Shown here in pieces: positions 1 through 9,259 of a stretch of DNA of 25,081 nt. The position numbers were made by a program, and so were the translations under genes. Numbering within the stretch: position 1 is the first letter of the stretch; each line of letters opens with the position of its first letter. This DNA comes from Polysphondylium violaceum (lineage: Eukaryota; Evosea; Eumycetozoa; Dictyosteliales; Dictyosteliaceae), in the NCBI GenBank assembly GCA_000277445.1, contig AJWJ01000344.1, positions 1 to 25,081 of the forward strand, read 5' to 3'. The notes beneath the pieces are model-generated. The model made no database searches. It had not been told where the DNA came from and was given only the letters and a program-made list of their open reading frames with translations.

Positions 1-241
1 AATAAAATAAAAAAAAAAAAAAAAAAAAAAAACGAAATCATTTTTTCAAGAATTTACAAATGTAAAGATATATGTATATTGATTATGAAGATCATATGCA
101 ATAAACTAAAAATATGATGATAATGAGAATTACAATGATAAGCAACCTAAATAAAACTATCTATTTTAATATACTTGAAACTATTATTTTTTTTATGTAT
201 TTATATATATTTATTTCCTCTATCTCTACGATGAGACCAAT
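1..241. other. AT-rich 3' flank of sdhD, no gene seen
   Basis: The window opens with a run of A residues and continues as AT-rich DNA without a credible reading frame. It contains the downstream region of the leftward sdhD gene, including its likely poly(A) signal. Nothing else is supportable here. Confidence 0.6.
210..215 (-). terminator. Poly(A) signal of sdhD
   Basis: AATAAA on the minus strand, about 27 nt past the sdhD stop codon. This is the usual spacing for this genome type. Confidence 0.5.
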
Positions 242-850
242 TTAATTATTCTTTTTCTTGTCAACAAATAATGATCTAAAGACTTCATGAATACCAGTTT
301 TGTTGGAGATAATAACAAAACCTGCACAAATAATACCTGCAAGACCAAGGGTTAAACTTTTAGATAACACTATATTAGATAGATAATGATTAGTATATAG
401 ATATTATAATAATAATAATAATAATAGATCTATATAATAATAATAATACATACTTCTAGTAGTTGGTTGATAAATGTAATCATTGATAACAGCAAACATA
501 CCCAAAGTGAAATGAGTTGGGAGAATGATACTGAGTAAGGAATCAGTGACAAAGGTTAAAGTGCTTTGTGGAAAGAGTAAAGAGATTGGTAAAGCAATAG
601 CCATACCCATAGAGCTGTAGTGAAAGATCTTTGAGGTTTTGATAGCACCTTGTGGATCTGGGAGTTTATCAGTGGCAGTTAAATGTTTGTTTGGTCCATG
701 ATAACTTGGATTTGAATCATAACTAGAGCTACTGCTGAGTCTGGTTTGTAAAGTTTGTTGGCTCTTTGCAGTTAATGATGAGTTTGGTGTAAATCCTCCA
801 AATAAAGAAGAAACATAACGTGGTTGGAAAAGTTTTGGTGCTCTTAACAT
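242..850 (-). CDS. sdhD: Succinate dehydrogenase cytochrome b small subunit (SdhD/CybS), two exons
   Basis: Membrane-anchor subunit of mitochondrial complex II; it helps bind heme b and ubiquinone. Exons are 454-850 and 242-369, with an 84-nt intron (370-453, donor GTATGT, acceptor ATATAG); the spliced product is 174 residues. The first ~75 residues are Arg/Ser-rich without acidic clusters until later, as expected of a mitochondrial presequence. Three hydrophobic segments follow at about 76-93, 99-125 and 137-152. The family signature is clear: a His (113) followed by a Gly and then Asp-Tyr (124-125), like the HxxxG...DY of human SDHD, where these residues take part in heme and quinone binding. 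Without splicing, the frame runs into AT-repeat sequence, so the intron is needed to complete the third helix. The start is the first ATG and is followed by presequence-like residues. Confidence 0.88.
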
Positions 851-1239
851 TATTATCTGTTGCTGTTGTTGTTGTTATAGTTGTTGTAGTGTTTTTATTA
901 CTATACTATATGATTATATATACAAATTGGTGCTATTACTAGATTTAATAGTAATATAGATTAGATAATGTGTGGTGTGCACTACCTAAATAATGATGCG
1001 GAGGAGAGTAATATATGAATGGAATAATGTGAACAGAATTGACCCTTGTGTGTGAAATTTTTTTTATTTTTTTATTTTTTTTTATTTTTTTTTTTTCTGT
1101 GTGAAAGTTCATATTGGTCATATGTATTGCTTTATCCGATTGGTGATTGAGGGATAGTAATAGAATGAATATTAAGCGAGGTGTAGTTATTTCATATTAT
1201 TAAACATATTATTTATTGATTATTGTGGATGCCAGCAAA
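851..1239. promoter_or_regulatory. Intergenic region between sdhD and mai
   Basis: Holds the promoter side of sdhD and the 3' flank of the gene upstream, both leftward. There is a T-rich run at about 1059-1096 and a CAA/CAG-type repeat just above the sdhD ATG. No reading frame or RNA gene is visible. Confidence 0.5.
1212..1217 (-). terminator. Poly(A) signal of mai
   Basis: AATAAA on the minus strand, 22 nt past the stop codon of the maleylacetoacetate isomerase gene. Confidence 0.5.
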
Positions 1240-1966
1240 CTAACATTCAACATCTGGTTGATTGTGAGGAGCGGCAAATTCAAATTCAGGGAGTTGAGAA
1301 AGAGCATCACTGATACGCGAAATGGTGGGATAGGGAGTCATATCGACATTGAATCTGTTTGCATTGTACACTTGAGCGGGAAGACATAAATCAATAAAAG
1401 TGATTTGATCACCAAAACAATACTTTCCACTGTGCTTGACCAATAGTTTTTCGAGACCATCAAAGCCATTGGCAATCCATTTCTTGGCCCATGCTCCTTT
1501 TTTATCATCGCCTGCAAGGGTGCCAATCTCTTGCAAGACCTTTAGATTTTGAAGTGGTTGAATATCACTGCCAATGATTTGCATCATTTGTCTAACGATG
1601 GCTCTATCAGCGGCACTCTTTGGCAATAAAGGTACCTCTGGTCTAGTTTCTTCCAAGTATTCCAAAATAGCCAATGATTGACCCAATACATTGCCATCAA
1701 TAACCAATGTTGGTACCTATTGTACATTACACATCTATAATTAATATTCATACATCCAATACTGATCTCCACAATTTACATACCACTTTCATTGGATTGA
1801 GTTTAGAGTAGTCGTCAGACTTTTGTTGACCGCCCTCTTTCAAGAGATGAATGGCTTTGTATTCAAATTTAATCTTTTTCAATGCAAGTGCGATTCTAAC
1901 TCTCCATGAACATGATGATCTCCAATATGAAAACAATACAGTAGTGTCTTTATCAATGTTTTGCAT
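1240..1966 (-). CDS. mai: Maleylacetoacetate isomerase (zeta-class glutathione transferase), two exons
   Basis: Isomerises maleylacetoacetate to fumarylacetoacetate with glutathione, the penultimate step of phenylalanine/tyrosine breakdown. Exons are 1784-1966 and 1240-1716, with a 67-nt intron (donor GTATGT, acceptor ATAG); the product is 219 residues, the usual length. The N-terminal thioredoxin-like domain (1-~90) carries the zeta-class motif [11 protein letters not shown] at residues 17-27, whose Ser/Cys residues activate glutathione. The splice joins NPMKV to VPTLVIDG, rebuilding the cis-Pro loop that contacts glutathione, so the intron boundaries are well supported. Residues ~95-219 form the all-helical GST C-terminal domain, with the conserved [18 protein letters not shown] segment. 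It is divergent from the Asn-rich gene at 2625. Expected to be cytosolic. Confidence 0.92.
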
Positions 1967-2624
1967 CTTTTGTATTTATGTATATGTAAGTATGTATATA
2001 TGTGTGTGTTGTTCTATAAATAATAATAATGATAATTTAAATTAATTTATAATACACATCACCACTCTCCATTTTTTATTTTTTTAAATTTTTTTTAATT
2101 CATTTTCGAAATTTTCCATACGTTTTTACATAGAAGTCAAGACATGATTCTTTGGGATTCTATAACAAGATATTTACGAAACGGCGTTTGATTTGTTGTG
2201 TTTAAATTTTGTTCGTCTTTAAGCAACAACATACACATATGTTTGAATATGCTCACAAATGTTGACAAGCAGGTAATTATCAGGGTATATTTCTTCTATT
2301 TTTAACACACTTTTTATAATTAAGGTGGTTTAAAAATAGAGAATCTTGCCTAATATGATATTACTTTTCCACGTTTCTGTGTCATACCAAAACTCTGATT
2401 TTTATTTCCAATCAGAGTTTAATTTATTTCATGAAATAAAAAAAAAAGAATAATATTAGACATTTGGATATTTTTGCAAAAATATATTCATTTGAAATTT
2501 TTATTGTATTCCTATCGTATCAACATTGTTGAGAATTCATCAATGCTTTAATTGATTATAGCTGCAACATATACACACTTTTCAATAGTATATAGATCCT
2601 TAATGTTTAAACATTAGAATAGAT
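1967..2624. promoter_or_regulatory. Divergent promoter region, mai and the 2625 gene
   Basis: About 660 bp of AT-rich DNA lies between two outward-facing genes, so it must contain both promoters. TATA-like stretches occur near 2583-2600. A perfect 11-bp inverted repeat lies at 2390-2420 and is listed separately. No gene is seen. Confidence 0.55.
2390..2420. repeat. Perfect 11-bp inverted repeat
   Basis: Arms AAACTCTGATT (2390-2400) and AATCAGAGTTT (2410-2420) are exact reverse complements around a 9-nt T-rich spacer. The arms contain G/C bases, unlike the surrounding A/T runs. It could be a hairpin or a dimer-type protein-binding site. Confidence 0.6.
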
Positions 2625-3173
2625 ATGAGTTATTATAGCTATAATGTAAACAACAAATTTGCATCACCTATCCCTTTACCCAATAATATATTTAATGCTA
2701 TACAAAATGGTCATCAAATCTCACATCCCTTCTTTCATAGAGATTGTAATTTAAATAATAATAATAATAATAATAATAATAGTTTTAGTAATCACAATTA
2801 CTATAATACTCCTTCTCCTTATTATAATAATGATCAATATTCAAACTATTATAATAATAACTATGATCCATATTCAAATCAATACTATTCTTATCCCTAT
2901 TATCAACAACAAACTTATAATCAAGGCAATGAACAATGGGAAGAAGAAGAAGAAGAAGAAGAACAAGAAGATGAACAAGAAGAAGAACAAGAGCATTATG
3001 ATCAATCATCACATAGTCTTTATACATTATCAGATGAAGTATTAGAAATGTTTGCAAAATCGGAAAAGAAAAGAAGAGAAAAACAATCTGCTAAAAAAGA
3101 ATCAAAGAAACTAGTCGTTCAGGATATATTTACTCCTGGTGAATCGTTACCGAATAATAGCAGTACTCTATAA
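2625..3173 (+). CDS. Asn/Tyr-rich, Glu-rich protein of unknown function
   Basis: Single-exon frame of 182 residues with no family I recognise. The N-terminal half is rich in Asn and Tyr, with a nine-Asn run coded by AAT repeats near residue 46 and several Tyr-Asn clusters. A very acidic Glu/Gln block follows at about 105-124. The last 50 residues are the only part that looks ordered: a Leu-Ser-Asp-Glu-Val-Leu-Glu-Met-Phe stretch, then a strongly basic Lys/Arg helix, then a short hydrophobic/Pro tail ending in Thr-Leu. That end may be the conserved functional unit, with the rest a disordered leader. There is no signal peptide or membrane segment. The frame starts at the first ATG after an A-rich leader and ends 79 bp before the convergent deaminase gene. 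Confidence 0.75.
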   Translation: MSYYSYNVNNKFASPIPLPNNIFNAIQNGHQISHPFFHRDCNLNNNNNNNNNSFSNHNYYNTPSPYYNNDQYSNYYNNNYDPYSNQYYSYPYYQQQTYNQGNEQWEEEEEEEEQEDEQEEEQEHYDQSSHSLYTLSDEVLEMFAKSEKKRREKQSAKKESKKLVVQDIFTPGESLPNNSSTL

Positions 3174-3197
3174 CAACTTGTCAATGTATATGTATAT

Positions 3198-3203
3198 AAT
3201 AAA
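3198..3203 (+). terminator. Poly(A) signal of the 2625 gene
   Basis: AATAAA on the plus strand, 25 nt past the stop codon. It lies within the 79-bp gap to the convergent gene. Confidence 0.5.
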
Positions 3204-3214
3204 AATATTACCCT

Positions 3215-3224
3215 TTTATTTATT
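3215..3224 (-). terminator. Poly(A) signals of gnpda1
   Basis: Two overlapping AATAAA hexamers on the minus strand, about 30 nt past the deaminase stop codon. They almost abut the plus-strand signal at 3198, so the two transcripts probably overlap at their 3' ends. Confidence 0.5.
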
Positions 3225-3252
3225 TAAATATTTAATACAGCAGTGTTTAGAT

Positions 3253-4050
3253 TTAATAAGTTAAATTTGATTCAACCTCTTTAAAATATTTTACAGTTTT
3301 AACTTTTAGCTCGTCAGTGGCATCTTCATCACAGACAATCATTGCTTTTTGATGCATTTGAATGGCAGATGCTGTCCATATGTGACTGACACCCTCTTCA
3401 ATGGTTTTGTATAATGCCATAGCTTTGGAATGACCAGTGACAATCAACACCACCTCCTTAGAGTCCATGATTGTGCCAACGCCAACAGTGAGTGCTTGGG
3501 TGGGTACTTGACTAATGTTTTCAAAGAATCTGCTGTTTACAATAATGGTGTCTTTGGTCAATGTCTTGATACGGGTTCTCGATTGGAGCGATGAACAGGG
3601 CTCATTGAATGCTATGTGGCCATCGACACCCATGCCGCCGAGAAACAAGTCTATGCCTCCAAAGCTCTTTATCTTGGCCTCGTAGTCGGCGCACTCTTGC
3701 ACGTGGTCGCCGGCCATGCCATTCAAAATGTGGACATTCTCCTTTTTGATGTCAATGTGATTGAAAAAGTTGGTCCACATGAAATAGTGGTAACTAAAAC
3801 TATGGTCTCTATCCAAACCGACGTATTCGTCCATGTTGAATGTGACGACATCCTGAAACGATATCTCGCCAGCCTTGTGCATCTCGACCAATCTCTTGTA
3901 CACGGGCAATGGCGAGGAACCAGTGGGCAAGCCCAACACAAAGGGTCTGTTGTCCTTTCTCTGCTTCAAGTAATCCAATATTCTCTTTTTAATCAATTGA
4001 CTGACATACTCTCCAACTTGCACACTATTATCCTTGATAATTAATCTCAT
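3253..4050 (-). CDS. gnpda1: Glucosamine-6-phosphate deaminase (NagB family)
   Basis: Converts glucosamine-6-phosphate to fructose-6-phosphate and ammonia, the step that returns amino sugars to glycolysis; cytosolic. The intronless 265-residue frame matches the family length (E. coli NagB 266). Visible motifs: the phosphate-binding [13 protein letters not shown] loop (39-51), FNMDEYVGL with the catalytic Asp at 74 (D72 in E. coli), and [11 protein letters not shown] with Asp143, His145 and Glu150 of the ring-opening site. Further on come [12 protein letters not shown] and the C-terminal [10 protein letters not shown] helix. All catalytic residues are present, so it should be active. The middle of the gene is noticeably richer in G+C than its neighbours. 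The start is the first ATG and gives the family N-terminus (MRLII). Confidence 0.95.
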   Translation of the reverse strand: MRLIIKDNSVQVGEYVSQLIKKRILDYLKQRKDNRPFVLGLPTGSSPLPVYKRLVEMHKAGEISFQDVVTFNMDEYVGLDRDHSFSYHYFMWTNFFNHIDIKKENVHILNGMAGDHVQECADYEAKIKSFGGIDLFLGGMGVDGHIAFNEPCSSLQSRTRIKTLTKDTIIVNSRFFENISQVPTQALTVGVGTIMDSKEVVLIVTGHSKAMALYKTIEEGVSHIWTASAIQMHQKAMIVCDEDATDELKVKTVKYFKEVESNLTY

Positions 4051-4181
4051 TCTATTATATTATTTGATCTGATGGAATTGAAATATAAAAAAATAAAAAA
4101 ATAAAAAAAATAAAAAAACTCATCTCATCTCACACACTGTGTTTTTTGCATTCATACATGGAATTGATAAGTAAAGTTGTA

Positions 4182-4208
4182 ATTTTCATATGAACCAAAT
4201 ATGAAAAT
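4182..4208. repeat. Perfect 10-bp inverted repeat
   Basis: ATTTTCATAT (4182-4191) and ATATGAAAAT (4199-4208) are exact reverse complements separated by 7 nt. It lies 130-160 bp upstream of gnpda1, so it may be a regulatory site or a chance AT-rich hairpin. Confidence 0.5.
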
Positions 4209-4894
4209 CACGCAGCTGTGAACTTATCCCAAATTTCCCAAGATTTTTTTTTTTCTAAAATATCCCAGGCCCTAACAGTTTTTTTTACTATGCTTGCAGA
4301 GAAACACCGTCGCACTTTGTCATAGGGATAATCATCTTAATTTTTGAATAATATTCGTTAGATAAGGTGACTTTATTATTATTATTCTTAGGCGGGGAAA
4401 TATTTATTTTTTTTCATTGTCTTTTTCTTTTACAAACTATATGGTTTTTGGGTTTGGAAATGAAATTCATATGAAGATCAAAAAATTTATTGTAAATTAT
4501 AATATTTGCATAAATTTCACCCGAAAGGGGTATTGGGTGTTTGGTTTGTAAAAATATGTCCCAATATCAATAAAGCTCTAAAGAGTTTTCTGATCCTTTT
4601 ATAAAACCCCTGCATTATCTCGGACTTTTAATTGTTTTAAAAAAAGATTTTTTTATTTTATTTTATTTTTATTTTTTTTTGTAAATTTTTTTTTTCTAAA
4701 TTTTTGACTCACCAGAGCCGATCACACATAAAAACATTTGCCCTTAACCCTAATCTTATCATACATAAAGGTAATATCATATCTTATCATAAAGTAATGA
4801 AATTTTGATGATCACTTTTAATTGTTTGCCTATCTAAACTCTATCACACACTTACTACTACTACTACTGTTACATTGTTAATTGTTTTTATGCG

Positions 4895-4980
4895 TTTACC
4901 CCAGGCACCACAACACCGTTACCCCTACCTAAAATGATCATGTGACGAAAATAGTTTTGAGAGGGTGTGTTTAGGGGTAG
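4895..4980. promoter_or_regulatory. CA-box/G-box-like cluster upstream of the secreted-protein gene
   Basis: A C/A-rich stretch with TACCCC elements (4895-4930) is followed by GGGTGTGT (4963-4970) and TTTAGGGGTAG (4970-4980). G/T- or C/A-rich boxes of this kind are known binding sites for the Dictyostelium G-box factor GBF, which drives post-aggregation genes. The TACCCCTA and TAGGGGTA parts also form an imperfect inverted repeat. The site is ~120-210 bp upstream of the ATG at 5102. Assignment to GBF is inference. Confidence 0.4.
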
Positions 4981-5101
4981 ATGTATTTTTTTAATTTTCA
5001 AAATTTCACATCTTCCATCACATCACATCACATTACATTTTAAAATTTATATTAATATTCAATATTTTATAATACAGTTAATTGTTGTGTTGTTATTTAA
5101 A

Positions 5102-5745
5102 ATGAAAGTTATTTTTGCCTTAGTTGCTATTCTTGCTTTGGTTGCTTCTGCTTCCGCCAAAACCTCATACCGTTCTACCCCAGCTGATATCGTCAGCTTT
5201 ATCGTTGGTGTTGCCGATGGTCTCGAAGTAAGTATTAACCATACACTCTACAGGAAACAGATAGATAGATAGATAGTACAGCACACAGCAGAGGCAAATT
5301 AGAATCAATAATTAACAAATTTGTAATCAATCTTTAGATCTCTATGAACGAAAATGCCACCCAATGCGTCACTGAATCTGGTGCCACTTTTGATGAATTT
5401 GTTACTGCTTTCCACTTAATCGACCAAGGTTTCCAAAAGAAATCCGTCGCTCTCGTCGGTCAAGGTATTGAAGATTTCGGTCTTGCCCTCCAAGAAGTCC
5501 CAGTTGCTTTCCAAACTTGTGGTGTTGAAAAATTCGTCCAAGAAATTGAAAGCCTCGCTAAGCAATTATCATCAGGAACTGACGGAATTATCGAAATTAT
5601 CCTCAAGGAAGCCCTCAACATTTTCCACAATAGAGTCGACTTGAGCGGAGAATTCAAAGCTGCTATCGCTGATTGGAAATCTGGTTCCTTCTTTGGTTGT
5701 GGTCAAAACGTCGGTGAAATCGTCGGTATTCTCTTAACTGCCTAA
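5102..5745 (+). CDS. Small secreted protein, two exons, unknown function
   Basis: Exons are 5102-5227 and 5338-5745, with a 110-nt intron (donor GTAAGT, acceptor TTTAG) that contains a GATA microsatellite; the product is 177 residues. Residues 1-19 are a clear signal peptide (Lys, hydrophobic core, Ala-Ser-Ala-Ser-Ala) with likely cleavage after Ala19. The mature protein has three Cys (52, 103, 163), one N-glycosylation sequon (Asn48-Ala-Thr), no membrane segment, and an acidic, mostly helical composition. An odd number of Cys leaves one unpaired or available for dimerisation. Codon use is unusually rich in GTC, CTC, GCC and ATC for this genome, a pattern expected of highly expressed genes. 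It resembles the small secreted families expanded in dictyostelids, but I cannot name one. Confidence 0.85.
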
Positions 5746-6086
5746 ATCAATAAATAGTTTTATTTATATTTGAAAGACTACTATTCATTATTAGTTAAAC
5801 AATATTAATTAAATATGCAGTTCACAATAAACAAAGACATATCACTCACATATTAGCTAGCTATAATCAAAGTTGGGTCAAGACATTCAACTCGACATGG
5901 TGTTTCTGCAGAAATTGTCTCAACTCTTAAAAAGAATTTATTAAAAAATTGAGGACTTTATTTATCAATTTAATAAGGATGAACAAATTTACAAAAATAA
6001 TAATTAATTATTCTTTTTTAGAATAATTATAATTATTATTATTATTATTATTAATATTATTATTATTAATTTTTCAAGTAATGTTA
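5746..6086. other. Convergent intergenic region
   Basis: Lies between the 3' ends of the genes at 5102 and 6087. It contains poly(A) signals for both (5749-5754 plus; 5957-5962 minus), a less AT-rich segment with hairpin potential at 5872-5924, and an ATT-repeat at about 6030-6070. No gene is seen. Confidence 0.5.
5749..5754 (+). terminator. Poly(A) signal of the secreted-protein gene
   Basis: AATAAA 4 nt past the stop codon on the plus strand, with a further T-rich stretch downstream. Confidence 0.5.
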
Positions 6087-6881
6087 TTAATGAGCAGGAG
6101 TTTGAGATTGAGAAGCCCAGTTAGTTTCTTGAATAACTGGAGAGTTTTGTTTACTACCACCTTTGAATTTGAAAAAGATACTTGGTTTTTTTTGCATCTT
6201 TTTAGGGCTATCAAATTCCATCATAGAGGTCGAAGATGAGGAGGCATAATTTGAAGAGGAAGCAAAGTTTGGAGAGTGTGGAACTGGAGAGTTTAATGGA
6301 GATGGAGCAGCACCATTGAATCTTGGTTCACTTTGTACAGGAGAGGCAGATGATGAGGATTTATAAGACATTGGAGAAGCAGATGGGGATGATTTGAATC
6401 CCCAACTGGTTTTACTACGTTGTGGCATTTCTCTAATGGGTGCATTGGGTCTATTGGTAGACATTTCCAAGTGTTGTTGGAATTGAGATTTTGAATCGAT
6501 TAATTCTCTGCTGAGCTTAAGAATATTACCATCTTTTTCTTCAATAGCATTTTCCATTATTTTCATTTGGCTTCTTAATCTTTGGATCTTGTGTCTTTCT
6601 TCAGTTTGTACACGATCTCTTGATTTCTTTTTCTTTTGACCATTGAGATCAACACCATCATCTTCTTCATCAAATTGTAAATGAAGTAAGAGTTCATCTC
6701 TTTCGGTGAGGATTCTTCTGGTTGATTGTAATTCGCTCTTTACATAATCCAATTCTTTTTCCAGGAAAGCATTTCTTTTTTCCAATTTTTCAATAATGGC
6801 CCTCAATTCGCTGGCATCAGAGGAGGAAGAGGATGAAGGTAAAGGTGGTAAATTATAGCTTGTTCTAATTGGTGATTCCAT
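6087..6881 (-). CDS. Coiled-coil, Ser/Pro-rich protein of unknown function
   Basis: Single-exon frame of 264 residues; the family is not recognised. After a short Ser-rich N-terminus, residues ~24-70 form a strong coiled coil (ELRAIIEKLEKRNAFLEKEL and onward) that ends in an acidic Asp/Glu patch. A basic KKKKSRDRVQ stretch (~83-92) leads into a second heptad-rich helix at ~93-137. The rest (140-264) is a low-complexity Ser/Pro/Asn tail with several SP and SSxSP sites, which look like proline-directed kinase targets. It ends in a basic Lys/Phe patch (PSIFFKFKGG) and a short polar tail. It could be a scaffold or a cytoskeletal adaptor, but nothing visible decides this. There are no membrane or signal sequences. 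A long upstream region (6882 onward) should hold its promoter. Confidence 0.75.
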   Translation of the reverse strand: MESPIRTSYNLPPLPSSSSSSDASELRAIIEKLEKRNAFLEKELDYVKSELQSTRRILTERDELLLHLQFDEEDDGVDLNGQKKKKSRDRVQTEERHKIQRLRSQMKIMENAIEEKDGNILKLSRELIDSKSQFQQHLEMSTNRPNAPIREMPQRSKTSWGFKSSPSASPMSYKSSSSASPVQSEPRFNGAAPSPLNSPVPHSPNFASSSNYASSSSTSMMEFDSPKKMQKKPSIFFKFKGGSKQNSPVIQETNWASQSQTPAH

Positions 6882-7325
6882 TGTATTGTTATAGTTGTTT
6901 TTATTTAAATCAAAACTATGTAAAAGAAATGAAAATAAATATTAGTCTTTTTTAAACTTGAATGAAAGATTTAAAAATGAAAAATAAAAGAGTTCTATTT
7001 ATATATCTGGGAAAAAGTTTAAAAAAATTAAAAAAAAAACGCCCTACACATACATGAATATTTGGAAATAATAATTATATTATTATAATAGTAATAGTCT
7101 ATGTTTGTAAAAATAATACTGGTGCTGATGGGTAGTAGTAGTAGGAAAAGTAGTGATGATAATTATAGTAGTAGTACTATTTAAGTGATTGTGTTGATGT
7201 TAATAATGGGTTTGATTTAAAAAATCCAAGGTAAAGAAATGAATTTATATATGTAATATTTTTAAAAATAATGTGAAATCAGTTGATACAAAGAGAGGAG
7301 ATAATTTTTATCACTTTAATGAAAA

Positions 7326-7366
7326 TGTGTGTCTGTGTGTGAGTTTTGTGTGGGAGTGTGTGGGTC
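7326..7366. promoter_or_regulatory. G/T-rich block, G-box-like
   Basis: Tandem GTGTGT elements and TGTGGG-type motifs, about 450-490 bp upstream of the coiled-coil gene. It resembles G-boxes bound by the developmental factor GBF in Dictyostelium, but it may be simple sequence. Confidence 0.3.
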
Positions 7367-8855
7367 GAGCACAACAGTTTAAATTGTACATAGAATGTTT
7401 TGAATATGTGTTATGAGTATATATGGGGGTAAATAATGGGAGTGATAAGAGTGGTGTGCAGGGGGTGATGATAAAATGAATAGGGGTGCATAGTAGTGAG
7501 TTGAATGCTAAAACATATTTTTTTGGAAACGCGTGGCAAGTGATTACTAATCAATTATAATAATATGTTTAAATAGACTCATCAAAGATAATTAAATAGG
7601 TAAAAGATATATTCAATCATCTAAAAATAATTATTAAAAAAGAAAAAAATATATTTAGAGATTAAAACACACTCACACAAACACTCTCCAAATGCTTAAA
7701 ATATATCTCTCTTCTGTTGAGAATAATATATATGTATATAAAGCAGGGAGGGTTTTTCATATCCAATGAATAGTGATTGTATTAGATTAGATAGTTGTTG
7801 TGGGGGAAATGGGATGAATTGTTTTAAAATTTTTTTGATCATGTGTATCACAAATTTTAATAATCAAACACACATATACACATTCCAAAAAACAATTGTC
7901 AACTAGTCGATTTTTCAAAAAAATCAACCACCCACACACATATACATAAACAAAAACAAGAGAGGAGTTGATTGAGATACACAATTAAACCTATTATGGA
8001 AAGATAGTAAATTTTTTTTAATTAACAATGAACAACTTGATAAATAATCATATCCCCACTTATAGGCAAAAATGATGGGCAAAGTATGGTGATAGGCATG
8101 TGTGTAGCCTGATTTTTTTAAAATAGAGTGTGTAGTAATAAATACACCATTTTGTGTCGGATTTTGAATTTCATTAATCATATCATATTAAAAATCTATA
8201 CATACATTTTATCGCCTTTGATTTTAAGTTTAATTATTTGTTCTCTGTGTATGAAATATAGTATTAACCAAATATTTATACAAAAGTAAAATCAAACTCT
8301 ATTTGAATTTAAATGATAATTAAATCTTTTATTTTATAATTTTGTTGTTACTAAAATACAAGTACAACTTTATTGGATGTTCCTTTTTCGTTAAAGAAAA
8401 TTAATAATATAGGGGTATGAAGTGATAAAATTGCATTTATACCATTATTGTCGATATGTGGTGTGTGAGATATGAGTATTTTAAATGTAATTTGTAACAA
8501 AACTATCATAGTTATGATAAAGATGATATGGTTTTGTTAACTTTTTCTCAGATAAAAAGATATTTTGATAAAATGTGTGGTGAAATGATGGTCAAACAAA
8601 GACAACACTATTAAACAACCCACACAAAATTAAAAAATACTAATTCCTCTTTTTGTGGTGTGTGTTAGTATTTTGATTGATTTGACGTTGTTGTTGGTTT
8701 AATAATGACATCTACTTTTTCGTATCGTATTAATAGATAATGGGGAGACAGATTGAACTTTGATCTGACAAGATAGTGCAAGTGTGTTGTATAAAAAAAG
8801 GTGAAAATAGCAAAATTCTTATGTTTATAAATAATATCAAATAAATTAAATTTGA

Positions 8856-8861
8856 TTTATT
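8856..8861 (-). terminator. Poly(A) signal of the CLU-LRR-E2 gene
   Basis: AATAAA on the minus strand, directly abutting the stop codon at 8862-8864. It supports the spliced 3' exon as the true end of the gene. Confidence 0.45.
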
Positions 8862-9207
8862 TTATTTTCTTAAATATCCTCCTCTCGCAATTGTCCTTTC
8901 TGAAAATCTATTTTGAGTAGTTTGTGTTTTAGTTGTCCATGTATTATTATTTCTTGATGTCATTTCATAAGTATTATAGGGGTCAACTAATTATTTAATA
9001 TTAATTATTAATATATAAAAAAGTAAATGATTCTATAAAAATACTTACCATCATGACTCATTTTACATCTATCACCAAATGTACATTTGTTTTGTATAAA
9101 AAATGGACAAATCTTTGGTTTTTTAAATTTAAGCTTAAAATTATTATTATTATTATTCATATTTTGATAGTTATTATAATTATTATTGCTATGCTTATAG
9201 TTATTGC

Positions 9208-9259
<52 letters not shown>

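Larger units (their letters stand above)
4051..5101. promoter_or_regulatory. Divergent promoter region, gnpda1 and secreted-protein gene
   Basis: About 1 kb between outward-facing genes. It contains a perfect 10-bp inverted repeat (4182-4208), T-rich runs at about 4622-4697, and a C/A-rich then G/T-rich cluster at 4895-4980 upstream of the rightward gene. A TATA-like AT stretch lies at 5045-5075. No coding sequence is supported. Confidence 0.5.
6882..8861. other. Long AT-rich intergenic region, no gene seen
   Basis: Nearly 2 kb between the start of the coiled-coil gene and the 3' end of the large gene. It contains many short low-complexity frames, none with protein-like composition. Visible structure: a G/T-rich block at 7326-7366, AT-rich runs, and CA-rich stretches around 7665-7690 and 7860-7945. 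It is long for this compact genome and could hide an untranslated RNA, but I see no specific signal. Confidence 0.45.

Noticed and set aside
3616-4044. 142-codon open frame on the plus strand
   Set aside because: It is antisense to gnpda1, whose catalytic motifs are intact. The G+C-rich middle of that gene explains the lack of stops.
5872-5924. Class I small RNA of dictyostelids
   Set aside because: The size fits, but the conserved 11-nt CCUUACAGCAA motif and an upstream DUSE element are missing.
7787-8181. Short minus-strand frames in the long intergenic region
   Set aside because: They have low-complexity composition and no domain, leader or splice logic that would make a protein.
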